A stretch of 7,556 nt of DNA, taken from NCBI GenBank assembly GCA_023258355.1, contig JALQZL010000070.1, positions 1 to 7,556 of the forward strand, read 5' to 3'. The notes below the pieces were generated by a model. It searched no databases and was not told the origin of the DNA. It saw nothing but the letters and a program-made list of their open reading frames with translations. Origin of the DNA: Wenzhouxiangellaceae bacterium (GTDB lineage Bacteria; Pseudomonadota; Gammaproteobacteria; Xanthomonadales; Wenzhouxiangellaceae). Position numbers and translations under genes: made by a program. This document shows, piece after piece, positions 1 to 5,889 of this stretch (within the stretch, counting starts at the first letter, position 1; each line of letters opens with the position of its first letter).

Positions 1-549
1 TAAGGACCATGTCTGCGCCTTGGGCTCATAAACCCAAATCTCACCCTCTCGAATGGTGCCTACAAAAAGCCTTTGTGTCTGTGCATCAAAAGCCATGGCT
101 TCAGGCATCGATCTATCGCCATCAAGGGTTGCAAACACATCGGCTTGCCCAAATGGCTGACCGGCTTGTGTCATTAATTCCGATAAGTGATCGTAGAGAC
201 TGTGCTGGCGAAGATCATCGACCGCGTCAAACTGCGACCAGTCTTCAGATAGCCCTTGTTGCTGCATTTTTAGCATCATGCTAAAGGCATTGGATGTTTG
301 CCCAAGCTGCGCATACCCTTGAACCAGATGCCGCATGAAATCTTGGTTGAATGGTTTGAGTTCGTGGAGTTTTTCGGTGGCAGCCACCCATTCAGGGATT
401 GCGTCATTGCCATAGGCCGTGGCGGCCTCGCGCAAATAAAAGGCATAACGCTCGGGTGGTGAGAGACGGTTTGGGTCTACCTGAGCCCAACCTGGCACTG
501 CCAACCAGCACGCTAAAAATAGCCCACTCATTTTTTTCCAATCAAACAT
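1..549 (-). CDS. Secreted TPR-like / SMP-30-NHL-type beta-propeller protein (partial, runs off left edge)
   Basis: Reading the minus strand from the ATG at 549 gives 183 codons open to the window edge, so the C-terminus is missing. Residues 1-22 look like a Sec signal peptide: Lys5-Lys6, a hydrophobic core, and a likely cut after Gly-Trp-Ala22. Residues about 30-125 are helical and TPR-like (Gly-Tyr-Ala-Gln-Leu-Gly near 78-83, then a second amphipathic helix). Residues about 148-176 (Pro-Glu-Ala-Met-Ala-Phe-Asp, then Leu-Phe-Val-Gly-Thr-Ile-Arg) resemble the first blade of an SMP-30/gluconolactonase or NHL-type propeller. This start keeps the two lysines of the signal peptide and has AGGA (559-562) nine bases upstream; the Met at codon 7 would lose both. 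The coding call is solid. The propeller assignment rests on one blade, and the substrate is unknown. A periplasmic location is inferred. The gene is divergent from the Nudix gene. Confidence 0.8.
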   Translation of the reverse strand, partial: MFDWKKMSGLFLACWLAVPGWAQVDPNRLSPPERYAFYLREAATAYGNDAIPEWVAATEKLHELKPFNQDFMRHLVQGYAQLGQTSNAFSMMLKMQQQGLSEDWSQFDAVDDLRQHSLYDHLSELMTQAGQPFGQADVFATLDGDRSMPEAMAFDAQTQRLFVGTIREGEIWVYEPKAQTWSL

Positions 550-603
550 AACTGACCATCCTGTATGCTTAAAACCTAACTCACTCTTCATTATGGTGCA
601 TTT
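550..603. promoter_or_regulatory. Divergent intergenic region with tentative overlapping promoters
   Basis: These 54 bases separate two divergent start codons, so promoters for both must lie here or just inside the genes. For the minus-strand gene, CATAAT (595-590) is a fair -10 and would give a leader of about 34 bases carrying the AGGA ribosome site at 559-562; no good -35 is seen. For the plus-strand gene, TTAAAA (569-574), 17 bases, TATGGT (592-597) is a weak match that would start transcription about at the ATG of 604. The two -10 candidates overlap. All matches are by eye and poor to moderate. Confidence 0.3.
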
Positions 604-1128
604 ATGACCAAAAGTTCAGTGCAAGCGCTTTATCACGGCCGCTATCTTATCCTTGAAGAGCGCGATGGCTGGGAATATGTGGCAAGACATCACCCAGTGG
701 CTGCCATCATTGCTTGGACGCCCGATGACCAAATGGTGCTGGTTGAGCAATACCGAAAGCCCATTGAACGGCACACCATTGAAATTCCAGCTGGCCTCAT
801 TGGCGATCAAGCAGACAGCGCGGACGAGTCTATGTTGGAAGCGGCTGGCCGCGAATTAGAGGAGGAGACAGGCTGGCGCGCCAATGCGCTTCAACCAGGG
901 ATGGCCGTGCCCACCTCTGCCGGCATGAGTAGCGAATGGGTGCAATTTTTTTGGGCGAGCGGTCTCACCAAAGTGGGTCCTGGTGGCGGAGACGCCTCGG
1001 AAGACATCACCGTTCATGAAGTGCCACGGTCCGAGATCAATGCTTGGCTTTTGGAGAAATACGCCCAAGGTTATGCCATTGATCCCAAAATCTATGCCGC
1101 CCTATACTGGTCACAACAAAGAAACTAA
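604..1128 (+). CDS. Nudix hydrolase, ADP-ribose pyrophosphatase type
   Basis: A 174-residue cytoplasmic Nudix protein. The Nudix box is Gly64, Glu75, then Arg83-Glu84-Leu85-x-Glu87-Glu88-x-Gly90-Trp91; the Glu residues bind the catalytic metal. Spacing from Glu75 to Arg83 is canonical, but Gly64 to Glu75 has ten residues between instead of five, so the loop before the helix is longer. Glu-Gln-Tyr-Arg (48-51) and Ile-Pro-Ala-Gly-Leu (61-65) before the box, and a Ser-Ala-Gly-Met-Ser-Ser-Glu stretch (105-111) after it, are typical of the ADP-ribose/nucleoside-diphosphate-sugar pyrophosphatase branch (NudF/NUDT5-like). Members cleave ADP-ribose to AMP and ribose 5-phosphate, but exact substrate cannot be read from sequence. 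There is no clear Shine-Dalgarno before the ATG. The lipoprotein peptidase follows after 27 bases on the same strand, so the two are probably cotranscribed. Confidence 0.9.
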   Translation: MTKSSVQALYHGRYLILEERDGWEYVARHHPVAAIIAWTPDDQMVLVEQYRKPIERHTIEIPAGLIGDQADSADESMLEAAGRELEEETGWRANALQPGMAVPTSAGMSSEWVQFFWASGLTKVGPGGGDASEDITVHEVPRSEINAWLLEKYAQGYAIDPKIYAALYWSQQRN

Positions 1129-1143
1129 TCAAAAACACAAAAC

Positions 1144-1148
1144 AAGGA
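1144..1148 (+). promoter_or_regulatory. Ribosome binding site of the isoaspartyl peptidase gene
   Basis: AAGGA ends seven bases before the ATG at 1156. It fixes this start, which is also the one that supplies the complete lipoprotein signal sequence. It lies in the 27-base gap after the Nudix stop codon. Confidence 0.75.
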
Positions 1149-1155
1149 CGAACCC

Positions 1156-2199
1156 ATGACTCAACGCCCCCTCCTCCCAGCGATGTTCCTTTTAATGGGA
1201 CTGGCCTTGGCCGGTTGCCAACAGGCAACTCAAGATACCTCTGCCGCTGAATCAGCTCAAGCACCCATTGCGATTGTTATCCATGGCGGTGCAGGCACGG
1301 TGACTCGGGAGTTGATGACGCCTGAGAAAGAAGCAACGATTCGTGCAGCACTGACCGCTGCACTGGAGGCGGGTTACGCGCGTTTGGCATCGGGTGAGTC
1401 GAGTCTAGAGGCCATCACAGCCGCGATTCACATCCTTGAAGATACCCCTGAATTCAATGCGGGCCGTGGGGCCGTGCTGAATTTTGATGGCATGATTGAG
1501 CATGACGCTTCCATTATGGATGGCGCCACTGGCCAAGCAGGCGCCATCGCTGGTGTCAGCGTAGAGAACGGTGGTCTGCGTCACCCTATTGATGCCGCTC
1601 GTGCTGTGATGATGCACTCACCGCATGTCATGTTGAGTGGCGCCGGCGCCAAAACCTTTGCGGAGAGCCAGGGCCTTGAATTTATGGCAGCCGATTGGTT
1701 TTTTACCGATGATGTGTATCAACGCTGGCAAGATGCACAAAACGCACAAACATCAAACGCCGAAAGTCAAGATACGCGGTGGTATTCAACTGTCGGCGCC
1801 GTGGCACTCGACAAACAAGGGAACTTGGCGGCTGGCACTTCCACAGGTGGGATGACCAACAAGCGTTGGGGAAGAATTGGCGACTCGCCCATCATTGGGG
1901 CAGGCACCTATGCGAACAATGACAGCTGTGCGGTGAGCGCAACAGGCCATGGAGAGTACTTCATCCGACACGTTGTGGCCTATGATATCTGTGCTCGGAT
2001 GGCCTACCAAGGCAAGCGCCTGACCGATGCCGCTGACGAGGTCATCAACCAGATCTTGCTTGAGGCTGGTGGTGCTGGTGGTGTGATCGCCATGGATCCC
2101 AGAGGCAATATCGCCATGCCATTTAACACCCCCGGCATGTATCGAGGCTTTATTGATACCAATGGCCAGATCACCATCGCTATCTATGGTGATGAATAG
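1156..2199 (+). CDS. iaaA: Lipoprotein isoaspartyl peptidase / L-asparaginase (Ntn-hydrolase, plant-type)
   Basis: A 347-residue member of the Thr-dependent asparaginase-2 family, which self-cleaves into alpha and beta subunits and hydrolyses isoaspartyl dipeptides and asparagine. The N-terminus is a lipoprotein signal with lipobox Leu18-Ala-Gly-Cys21; Gln follows the Cys, so outer-membrane sorting is expected. The mature domain begins near residue 37 with Ile-Val-Ile-His-Gly-Gly-Ala-Gly (40-47). The nucleophile is Thr212 in Ser-Thr-Val-Gly-Ala-Val-Ala-Leu-Asp. Aligned to E. coli EcAIII, Thr230, Arg240, Asp243, Thr263, Gly264 and Gly266 correspond to substrate-pocket residues Thr197, Arg207, Asp210, Thr230, Gly231 and Gly233, so the enzyme should be active. 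Ser211 sits where EcAIII has Gly. The gene ends 11 bases from the convergent metF stop. The family call is firm. The periplasmic location is a strong inference from the lipobox. The preferred substrate is open. Confidence 0.93.
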   Translation: MTQRPLLPAMFLLMGLALAGCQQATQDTSAAESAQAPIAIVIHGGAGTVTRELMTPEKEATIRAALTAALEAGYARLASGESSLEAITAAIHILEDTPEFNAGRGAVLNFDGMIEHDASIMDGATGQAGAIAGVSVENGGLRHPIDAARAVMMHSPHVMLSGAGAKTFAESQGLEFMAADWFFTDDVYQRWQDAQNAQTSNAESQDTRWYSTVGAVALDKQGNLAAGTSTGGMTNKRWGRIGDSPIIGAGTYANNDSCAVSATGHGEYFIRHVVAYDICARMAYQGKRLTDAADEVINQILLEAGGAGGVIAMDPRGNIAMPFNTPGMYRGFIDTNGQITIAIYGDE

Positions 2200-2210
2200 C
2201 CAGTAATAAC

Positions 2211-3056
2211 TTAGCTCGTTGGGCCCAACCCTAGGCTTTTGCAAATAGCCAATGTGGGTTTGGCCTGATTGAGCGTGTAGAAATGGAGTGCAGGCGCACC
2301 CCCGGCTATCAAACGCTCACATAGCTCTGTGACCACCTCATGGCCAAAACTTTTCAGTGATGCCACGTCACCAGAAGCTTCCCAAGCACTCAATCGCTTT
2401 GTGATCCACAGGGGGATCTCAGCACCACAGAGTTTTGAAAACCGCGCTAGTTTGGCGTAATTGGTGATCGGCATAATGCCAGGCACAATGGGCACGGTCA
2501 CGCCCAGTGCACGGGCCTCATCGACAAAGCGAAAGTACGCCTCAGCACTAAAAAAGTATTGGGTAATGGCGCCATCAGCACCCGCATCGACTTTCTGTTT
2601 GAAATAAGCCAAGTCCGTTTTGGGGGACTCAGACTCAGGATGATGCTCGGGGTAGCAGGCGACTTCAATGTGAAAAGTGCTGCCAAAATGTTCACGAATA
2701 AAAGTGACCAGTTGAGCAGCATGAGAAAAAATCCCTCGGCCTCCGCCACTGGGACGGTCTCCTCTCAACACCACCAGCCGATCCACACCATGGGTTTGAT
2801 AAGTCGTTAAGAGCGCCAGAATGCCCGCTTGGTCTTCTGCCATGCACGAGATATGGGGAGCTGCTTTGAGCGAGGTCTCTTCAAGTAGCCTCAAGACCAT
2901 GTCCGCCGTCCGCTGGCGGGTAGAGCCCCCAGCACCAAAGGTCACTGAGACATACTCTGGTGAGAGGACAGACAAAGCCTCGGCAGTCGCCACCATTCGA
3001 GCCTGTGCGTCAGGCTCGAATGGTGGGAAAAACTCAAAACTAACCGGACAACCCAT
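2211..3056 (-). CDS. metF: 5,10-methylenetetrahydrofolate reductase MetF
   Basis: A 281-residue FAD-dependent TIM-barrel enzyme that reduces 5,10-methylene- to 5-methyl-tetrahydrofolate, the methyl donor for making methionine from homocysteine. Visible family motifs are Ser-Phe-Glu8-Phe-Phe-Pro-Pro (6-12, Glu8 matching catalytic Glu28 of E. coli), Thr-Phe-Gly-Ala-Gly-Gly-Ser (39-45), Leu-Arg-Gly-Asp100 (matching flavin-contacting Asp120), Gln166 in Thr-Gln-Tyr-Phe-Phe, and Pro-Gly-Ile-Met-Pro-Ile (192-197). Length is slightly below the roughly 296 residues of E. coli MetF; the N-terminus is short, starting just before the first strand. An in-frame TGA two codons upstream rules out a longer start. 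The gene begins 25 bases after the ahcY stop with no recognisable Shine-Dalgarno, and is the last gene of the metK-ahcY-metF cluster. There is no obvious terminator in the 11 bases before the convergent peptidase gene. Confidence 0.96.
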   Translation of the reverse strand: MGCPVSFEFFPPFEPDAQARMVATAEALSVLSPEYVSVTFGAGGSTRQRTADMVLRLLEETSLKAAPHISCMAEDQAGILALLTTYQTHGVDRLVVLRGDRPSGGGRGIFSHAAQLVTFIREHFGSTFHIEVACYPEHHPESESPKTDLAYFKQKVDAGADGAITQYFFSAEAYFRFVDEARALGVTVPIVPGIMPITNYAKLARFSKLCGAEIPLWITKRLSAWEASGDVASLKSFGHEVVTELCERLIAGGAPALHFYTLNQAKPTLAICKSLGLGPTS

Positions 3057-3081
3057 TAGTCAAAACAAATCAACTGGTCGC

Positions 3082-4542
3082 TTAGTAGCGATAATGATCT
3101 GGTTTGAATGGGCCCTCTTGAGGTACCCCAATATAGTCGGCTTGCTCCGCTGACAATTCAGTCAGGCGCGCGCCAATTCTATCCAGGTGCAAACGGGCCA
3201 CTTTTTCATCTAGGTGTTTGGGCAAGACATACACTTCATTGTCATATCGGTCACCATTCTTCCAAAGCTCAATTTGTGCGAGCGTTTGGTTGGTGAATGA
3301 ATTCGACATCACAAAGCTTGGATGGCCTGTTGCACAACCTAAGTTCACCAGACGACCCTGAGCCAACAAGATGATGCGCTTGCCGTCAGGGAAGACAATG
3401 TGGTCAACTTGTGGCTTGATTTCATCCCACTCATACTGCTCGAGTGAGGCCACATCAATCTCATTGTCAAAGTGGCCGATGTTGCAAACGATCGCCTCAT
3501 TTTTCATGCGCAGCATATGATCATGACGAATCACGTTGAAGTTACCCGTTGCGGTCACAACGATATCGGCAGCCTCAATCACACCCGCATCTTCGAGGTT
3601 GACCACTTTGTAACCTTCCATGGCCGCCTGCAAAGCACAGATAGGATCTGCTTCAGTGACCCACACATTGGCACTCAGTGCGCGCAAAGATTGTGCTGAG
3701 CCTTTGCCAACATCACCATAGCCACACACGATGGCTGTCTTGCCCGCCACCATCACATCCGTGGCGCGCTTGATGGCATCAACCAAAGATTCACGACAGC
3801 CATAGAGGTTGTCAAATTTTGATTTGGTGACGGAATCGTTGACATTAATGGCAGGGAATTTCAACGAACCTTCTTTTTGCATGCGATAAAGGCGGTTGAC
3901 CCCTGTGGTGGTCTCTTCCGTCACCCCTTGGATATTTTTCAGGGCTTCTGAATACCAGCCTGGGTTAGTCTGCAGACGCTTTTTGATCGATGCAAACAAC
4001 GCTTTCTCTTCTTCACTGCCTGGGTTATCCAACACTGACGCATCCGCTTCAGCCATAGAACCCAAGTTCAAAAGCATGGTCGCGTCACCACCATCATCCA
4101 AAATCATGTTGGCAGTTGATCCATCAGGCCATTGGAAAATACGGTGGGTGAACTCCCAATACTCGACCAGAGACTCGCCTTTAAACGCGAAAATAGGGAT
4201 GCCTCGCTCCACCATGGCCGCTGCGGCATGGTCTTGTGTGGAATAGATGTTGCAGGAAGCCCAACGTACTTCAGCACCAAGCTCAACCAGCGTTTCAATC
4301 AGTACCGCTGTTTGAATGGTCATGTGCAAAGAACCTGCAATTTTGGCGCCTTTTAGCGGCTGGTCTGCCTTGAACTCTTCTCGCATTTGCACCAAACCGG
4401 GCATCTCGGTCTCAGCAATCTCCAGCTCCTTACGTCCAAAAGCAGCCTCGTTGAGGTCTTTAATGACATAGTCATGCTCAATCGAGGCGATGGTGCTATC
4501 AAACAGGACACTGTTGACGGTATCTTCGTGTTTTGCGCTCAT
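3082..4542 (-). CDS. ahcY: S-adenosyl-L-homocysteine hydrolase (adenosylhomocysteinase)
   Basis: A 486-residue cytoplasmic NAD-dependent enzyme that splits S-adenosylhomocysteine to adenosine and homocysteine, relieving product inhibition of methyltransferases. The N-terminal substrate domain shows Ser-Leu-His-Met-Thr (71-75), Asn-Ile-Tyr-Ser-Thr-Gln-Asp-His (98-105) and Asp149-Asp150-Gly-Gly-Asp. The NAD fold has Gly-Tyr-Gly-Asp-Val-Gly-Lys-Gly (274-281) followed by Thr-Glu-Ala-Asp-Pro (296-300). Gly-His-Pro-Ser-Phe (406-410) and the C-terminal Lys-Pro-Asp-His-Tyr-Arg-Tyr are typical; the tail reaches the NAD site of the partner subunit in the tetramer. Residues around 165-200 carry the extra segment usual in bacterial and plant enzymes, which makes them longer than the mammalian form of about 432 residues. 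The start is supported by AAGGA seven bases upstream. It lies 56 bases after the metK stop and 25 before metF, so one operon is likely. Confidence 0.98.
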   Translation of the reverse strand: MSAKHEDTVNSVLFDSTIASIEHDYVIKDLNEAAFGRKELEIAETEMPGLVQMREEFKADQPLKGAKIAGSLHMTIQTAVLIETLVELGAEVRWASCNIYSTQDHAAAAMVERGIPIFAFKGESLVEYWEFTHRIFQWPDGSTANMILDDGGDATMLLNLGSMAEADASVLDNPGSEEEKALFASIKKRLQTNPGWYSEALKNIQGVTEETTTGVNRLYRMQKEGSLKFPAINVNDSVTKSKFDNLYGCRESLVDAIKRATDVMVAGKTAIVCGYGDVGKGSAQSLRALSANVWVTEADPICALQAAMEGYKVVNLEDAGVIEAADIVVTATGNFNVIRHDHMLRMKNEAIVCNIGHFDNEIDVASLEQYEWDEIKPQVDHIVFPDGKRIILLAQGRLVNLGCATGHPSFVMSNSFTNQTLAQIELWKNGDRYDNEVYVLPKHLDEKVARLHLDRIGARLTELSAEQADYIGVPQEGPFKPDHYRY

Positions 4543-4549
4543 GATTTAA

Positions 4550-4554
4550 TCCTT
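4550..4554 (-). promoter_or_regulatory. Ribosome binding site of ahcY
   Basis: On the minus strand AAGGA lies seven bases before the ahcY ATG at 4542. It is the strongest Shine-Dalgarno match in the metK-ahcY-metF cluster and fixes the ahcY start. The remaining part of the 56-base metK-ahcY gap (4543-4598) is AT-rich, with no hairpin and no SAH-riboswitch-like sequence that I can see. Confidence 0.75.
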
Positions 4555-4598
4555 AAGTGATGTATGTATTGAAATAAATTCTGTTGCTGTCATTTGGC

Positions 4599-5792
4599 CT
4601 ACAGACCTGCCGCTTTTTTGAGTGCCTCAGCTTTATCGGTCTTTTCCCACGTAAAACTTTCAAACTGCTGACCAGCCACGTCAAGGGTGGCTGGTGTACG
4701 GCCAAAGTGACCGTTGGTGGCCGTTGGTCGATACATTGGATGCAAAAGGTCTAGCATCTTCACGATGCCGTAAGGCCTCAGATCGAAGTGATCTTGGATC
4801 AGTTGTTCAATCACCTCTTCAGCGACTTTAGCTGTGCCAAAGGTGGTCACTGAGATCGAGGTTGGCTCTGCCACACCAATGGCGTAACTGACCTGAACCT
4901 CACACTGATCAGCCAAACCAGCGGCCACGATGTTCTTCGCCACATAGCGAGCCGCGTAGGTGGCTGACCTGTCCACTTTTGAGGGGTCTTTACCTGAAAA
5001 CGCACCGCCCCCATGGCGTGCCATGCCCCCGTAGGTGTCGACAATGATCTTGCGACCGGTGAGTCCAGCATCACCCACAGGCCCACCGATGACAAATTTG
5101 CCAGTGGGATTGATGTGATATTTGGTCTGTGCACTCAACCACTCCGCAGGCAAGATGGGCTTGATGATGTGCTCCATCACACCCTCCCGAAGGTCGTTGA
5201 GGCTGACTGATTCATCGTGCTGTGTTGACAAAACCACCGCATCGATACCGACAGGCTCATTGCCCTCATACCGAAGTGTCACCTGACTTTTGGCATCAGG
5301 TCGCAGCCATGGCAACGGGTTATCGTGACTCTTTCTCAGATCTGTCTGGCGCTCGACTAGGCGATGCGCATAATAAATCGGTGCTGGCATTAACACGGGT
5401 GTCTCATTGGAGGCGTAGCCGAACATCAGGCCTTGGTCGCCCGCACCCTGCTCTTCGGGCAACTGGCGATCAACACCCTGAGCGATATCAACAGACTGCT
5501 TGCCGATCATGTTGATCACCGCACACGTGCTGCCATCAAAGCCGACTTGGGAGCTGTTGTAACCAACATCGACAACCACTTCGCGGATCAGGTCTTCCAG
5601 ATCGACCCAAGCACTGGTGGTAATTTCCCCACCCACAATTACGGCACCTGTCTTAATAAAGGTCTCACAAGCCACACGGGCGTTGGGGTCCTGAGCCAAA
5701 ATGGCATCCAAAATGGCATCAGAAATCTGATCAGCCATTTTGTCTGGATGGCCCTCAGAGACGGATTCGGAGGTAAAAACGCGGCCTTTCAT
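4599..5792 (-). CDS. metK: S-adenosylmethionine synthetase (methionine adenosyltransferase)
   Basis: A 397-residue cytoplasmic enzyme that joins methionine and ATP to make S-adenosylmethionine, releasing phosphate and pyrophosphate. It aligns with E. coli MetK over its whole length. Signatures are Thr-Ser-Glu-Ser-Val-Ser-Glu-Gly-His-Pro-Asp-Lys (7-18, ATP and Mg site), Gly-Ala-Gly-Asp-Gln-Gly-Leu-Met-Phe-Gly-Tyr (116-126) and Gly-Gly-Gly-Ala-Phe-Ser-Gly-Lys-Asp (261-269, phosphate-binding loop). Near the C-terminus, between Gly-His-Phe-Gly-Arg (361-365) and Trp-Glu-Lys-Thr-Asp-Lys (382-387), there is a segment about 13 residues longer than in E. coli, which explains the longer protein. The start follows a modest GAGAGA (5807-5802) nine bases upstream and gives the usual N-terminal length. 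It is first in the metK-ahcY-metF cluster and divergent from cls. Confidence 0.98.
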   Translation of the reverse strand: MKGRVFTSESVSEGHPDKMADQISDAILDAILAQDPNARVACETFIKTGAVIVGGEITTSAWVDLEDLIREVVVDVGYNSSQVGFDGSTCAVINMIGKQSVDIAQGVDRQLPEEQGAGDQGLMFGYASNETPVLMPAPIYYAHRLVERQTDLRKSHDNPLPWLRPDAKSQVTLRYEGNEPVGIDAVVLSTQHDESVSLNDLREGVMEHIIKPILPAEWLSAQTKYHINPTGKFVIGGPVGDAGLTGRKIIVDTYGGMARHGGGAFSGKDPSKVDRSATYAARYVAKNIVAAGLADQCEVQVSYAIGVAEPTSISVTTFGTAKVAEEVIEQLIQDHFDLRPYGIVKMLDLLHPMYRPTATNGHFGRTPATLDVAGQQFESFTWEKTDKAEALKKAAGL

Positions 5793-5810
5793 GTCAATAT
5801 ATCTCTCAAT

Positions 5811-5838
5811 GCGGATAGAAAGATAGATATTCTACCGC
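5811..5838. repeat. Inverted repeat at the metK promoter, candidate operator
   Basis: The left arm GCGGATAGAA (5811-5820) and the right arm TTCTACCGC (5830-5838) are complementary over nine pairs with one unpaired A, separated by nine bases. The right arm contains the proposed metK -10, and the left arm lies just downstream of the expected transcription start. That position fits an operator better than an mRNA hairpin, because the right arm would be mostly untranscribed. It does not resemble tandem MetJ boxes (AGACGTCT). The symmetry is seen in the sequence; the function is inferred. Confidence 0.45.
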
Positions 5839-5857
5839 AAGCCTCGTGACGATGCAC
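5829..5857 (-). promoter_or_regulatory. Probable metK promoter (sigma-70 type)
   Basis: On the minus strand, GTGCAT (5857-5852) and TAGAAT (5834-5829) are separated by 17 bases. The -10 matches the consensus at five of six positions and the -35 is poor. Transcription would begin near 5822, giving a metK leader of about 30 bases with the GAGAGA ribosome site. No riboswitch could fit in such a short leader. Confidence 0.5.
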
Positions 5858-5882
5858 CCCCGAAGCGTTGACAGGCTAAACT
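5853..5882 (+). promoter_or_regulatory. Tentative cls promoter giving a leaderless or near-leaderless transcript
   Basis: TAAACT (5877-5882) is a four-of-six -10 candidate lying eight bases before the cls ATG at 5890, with a poor -35 around 5853-5858. Transcription would then start at or next to the A of the start codon. This agrees with the absence of a Shine-Dalgarno before cls. The matches are weak, and the true promoter could lie further upstream in the metK promoter region. Confidence 0.25.
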
Positions 5883-5889
5883 TAAGCCC

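Noticed and set aside
9..284. Plus-strand 91-codon open frame at the left edge
   Set aside because: It is antisense to the minus-strand signal-peptide/TPR/propeller frame, which has coherent domain structure and a Shine-Dalgarno.
2218..2229. Perfect 12-bp palindrome GTTGGGCCCAAC at the 3' end of metF, near the convergent stop codons
   Set aside because: It has no loop-forming centre and no T-run, and lies inside the metF coding sequence; not a credible terminator.
1786..2244. 152-codon minus-strand frame opposite the asparaginase gene
   Set aside because: It overlaps the conserved catalytic region of the peptidase on the other strand and has no family resemblance; a shadow frame.
5222..5849. 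Plus-strand open frames opposite metK (97 and 138 codons)
   Set aside because: They lie antisense to strongly conserved metK codons, have no recognisable motifs and no ribosome sites; shadows of metK.
5868..5873. Consensus -35 TTGACA upstream of cls
   Set aside because: At 17-base spacing the -10 would fall inside the cls coding sequence and shows no match, so the transcript would miss the start codon.
5793..5889. SAM or SAH riboswitch before metK or ahcY
   Set aside because: The predicted metK leader is about 30 bases and the metK-ahcY gap only 56 bases. Neither shows the conserved core or paired arms expected of these riboswitches.
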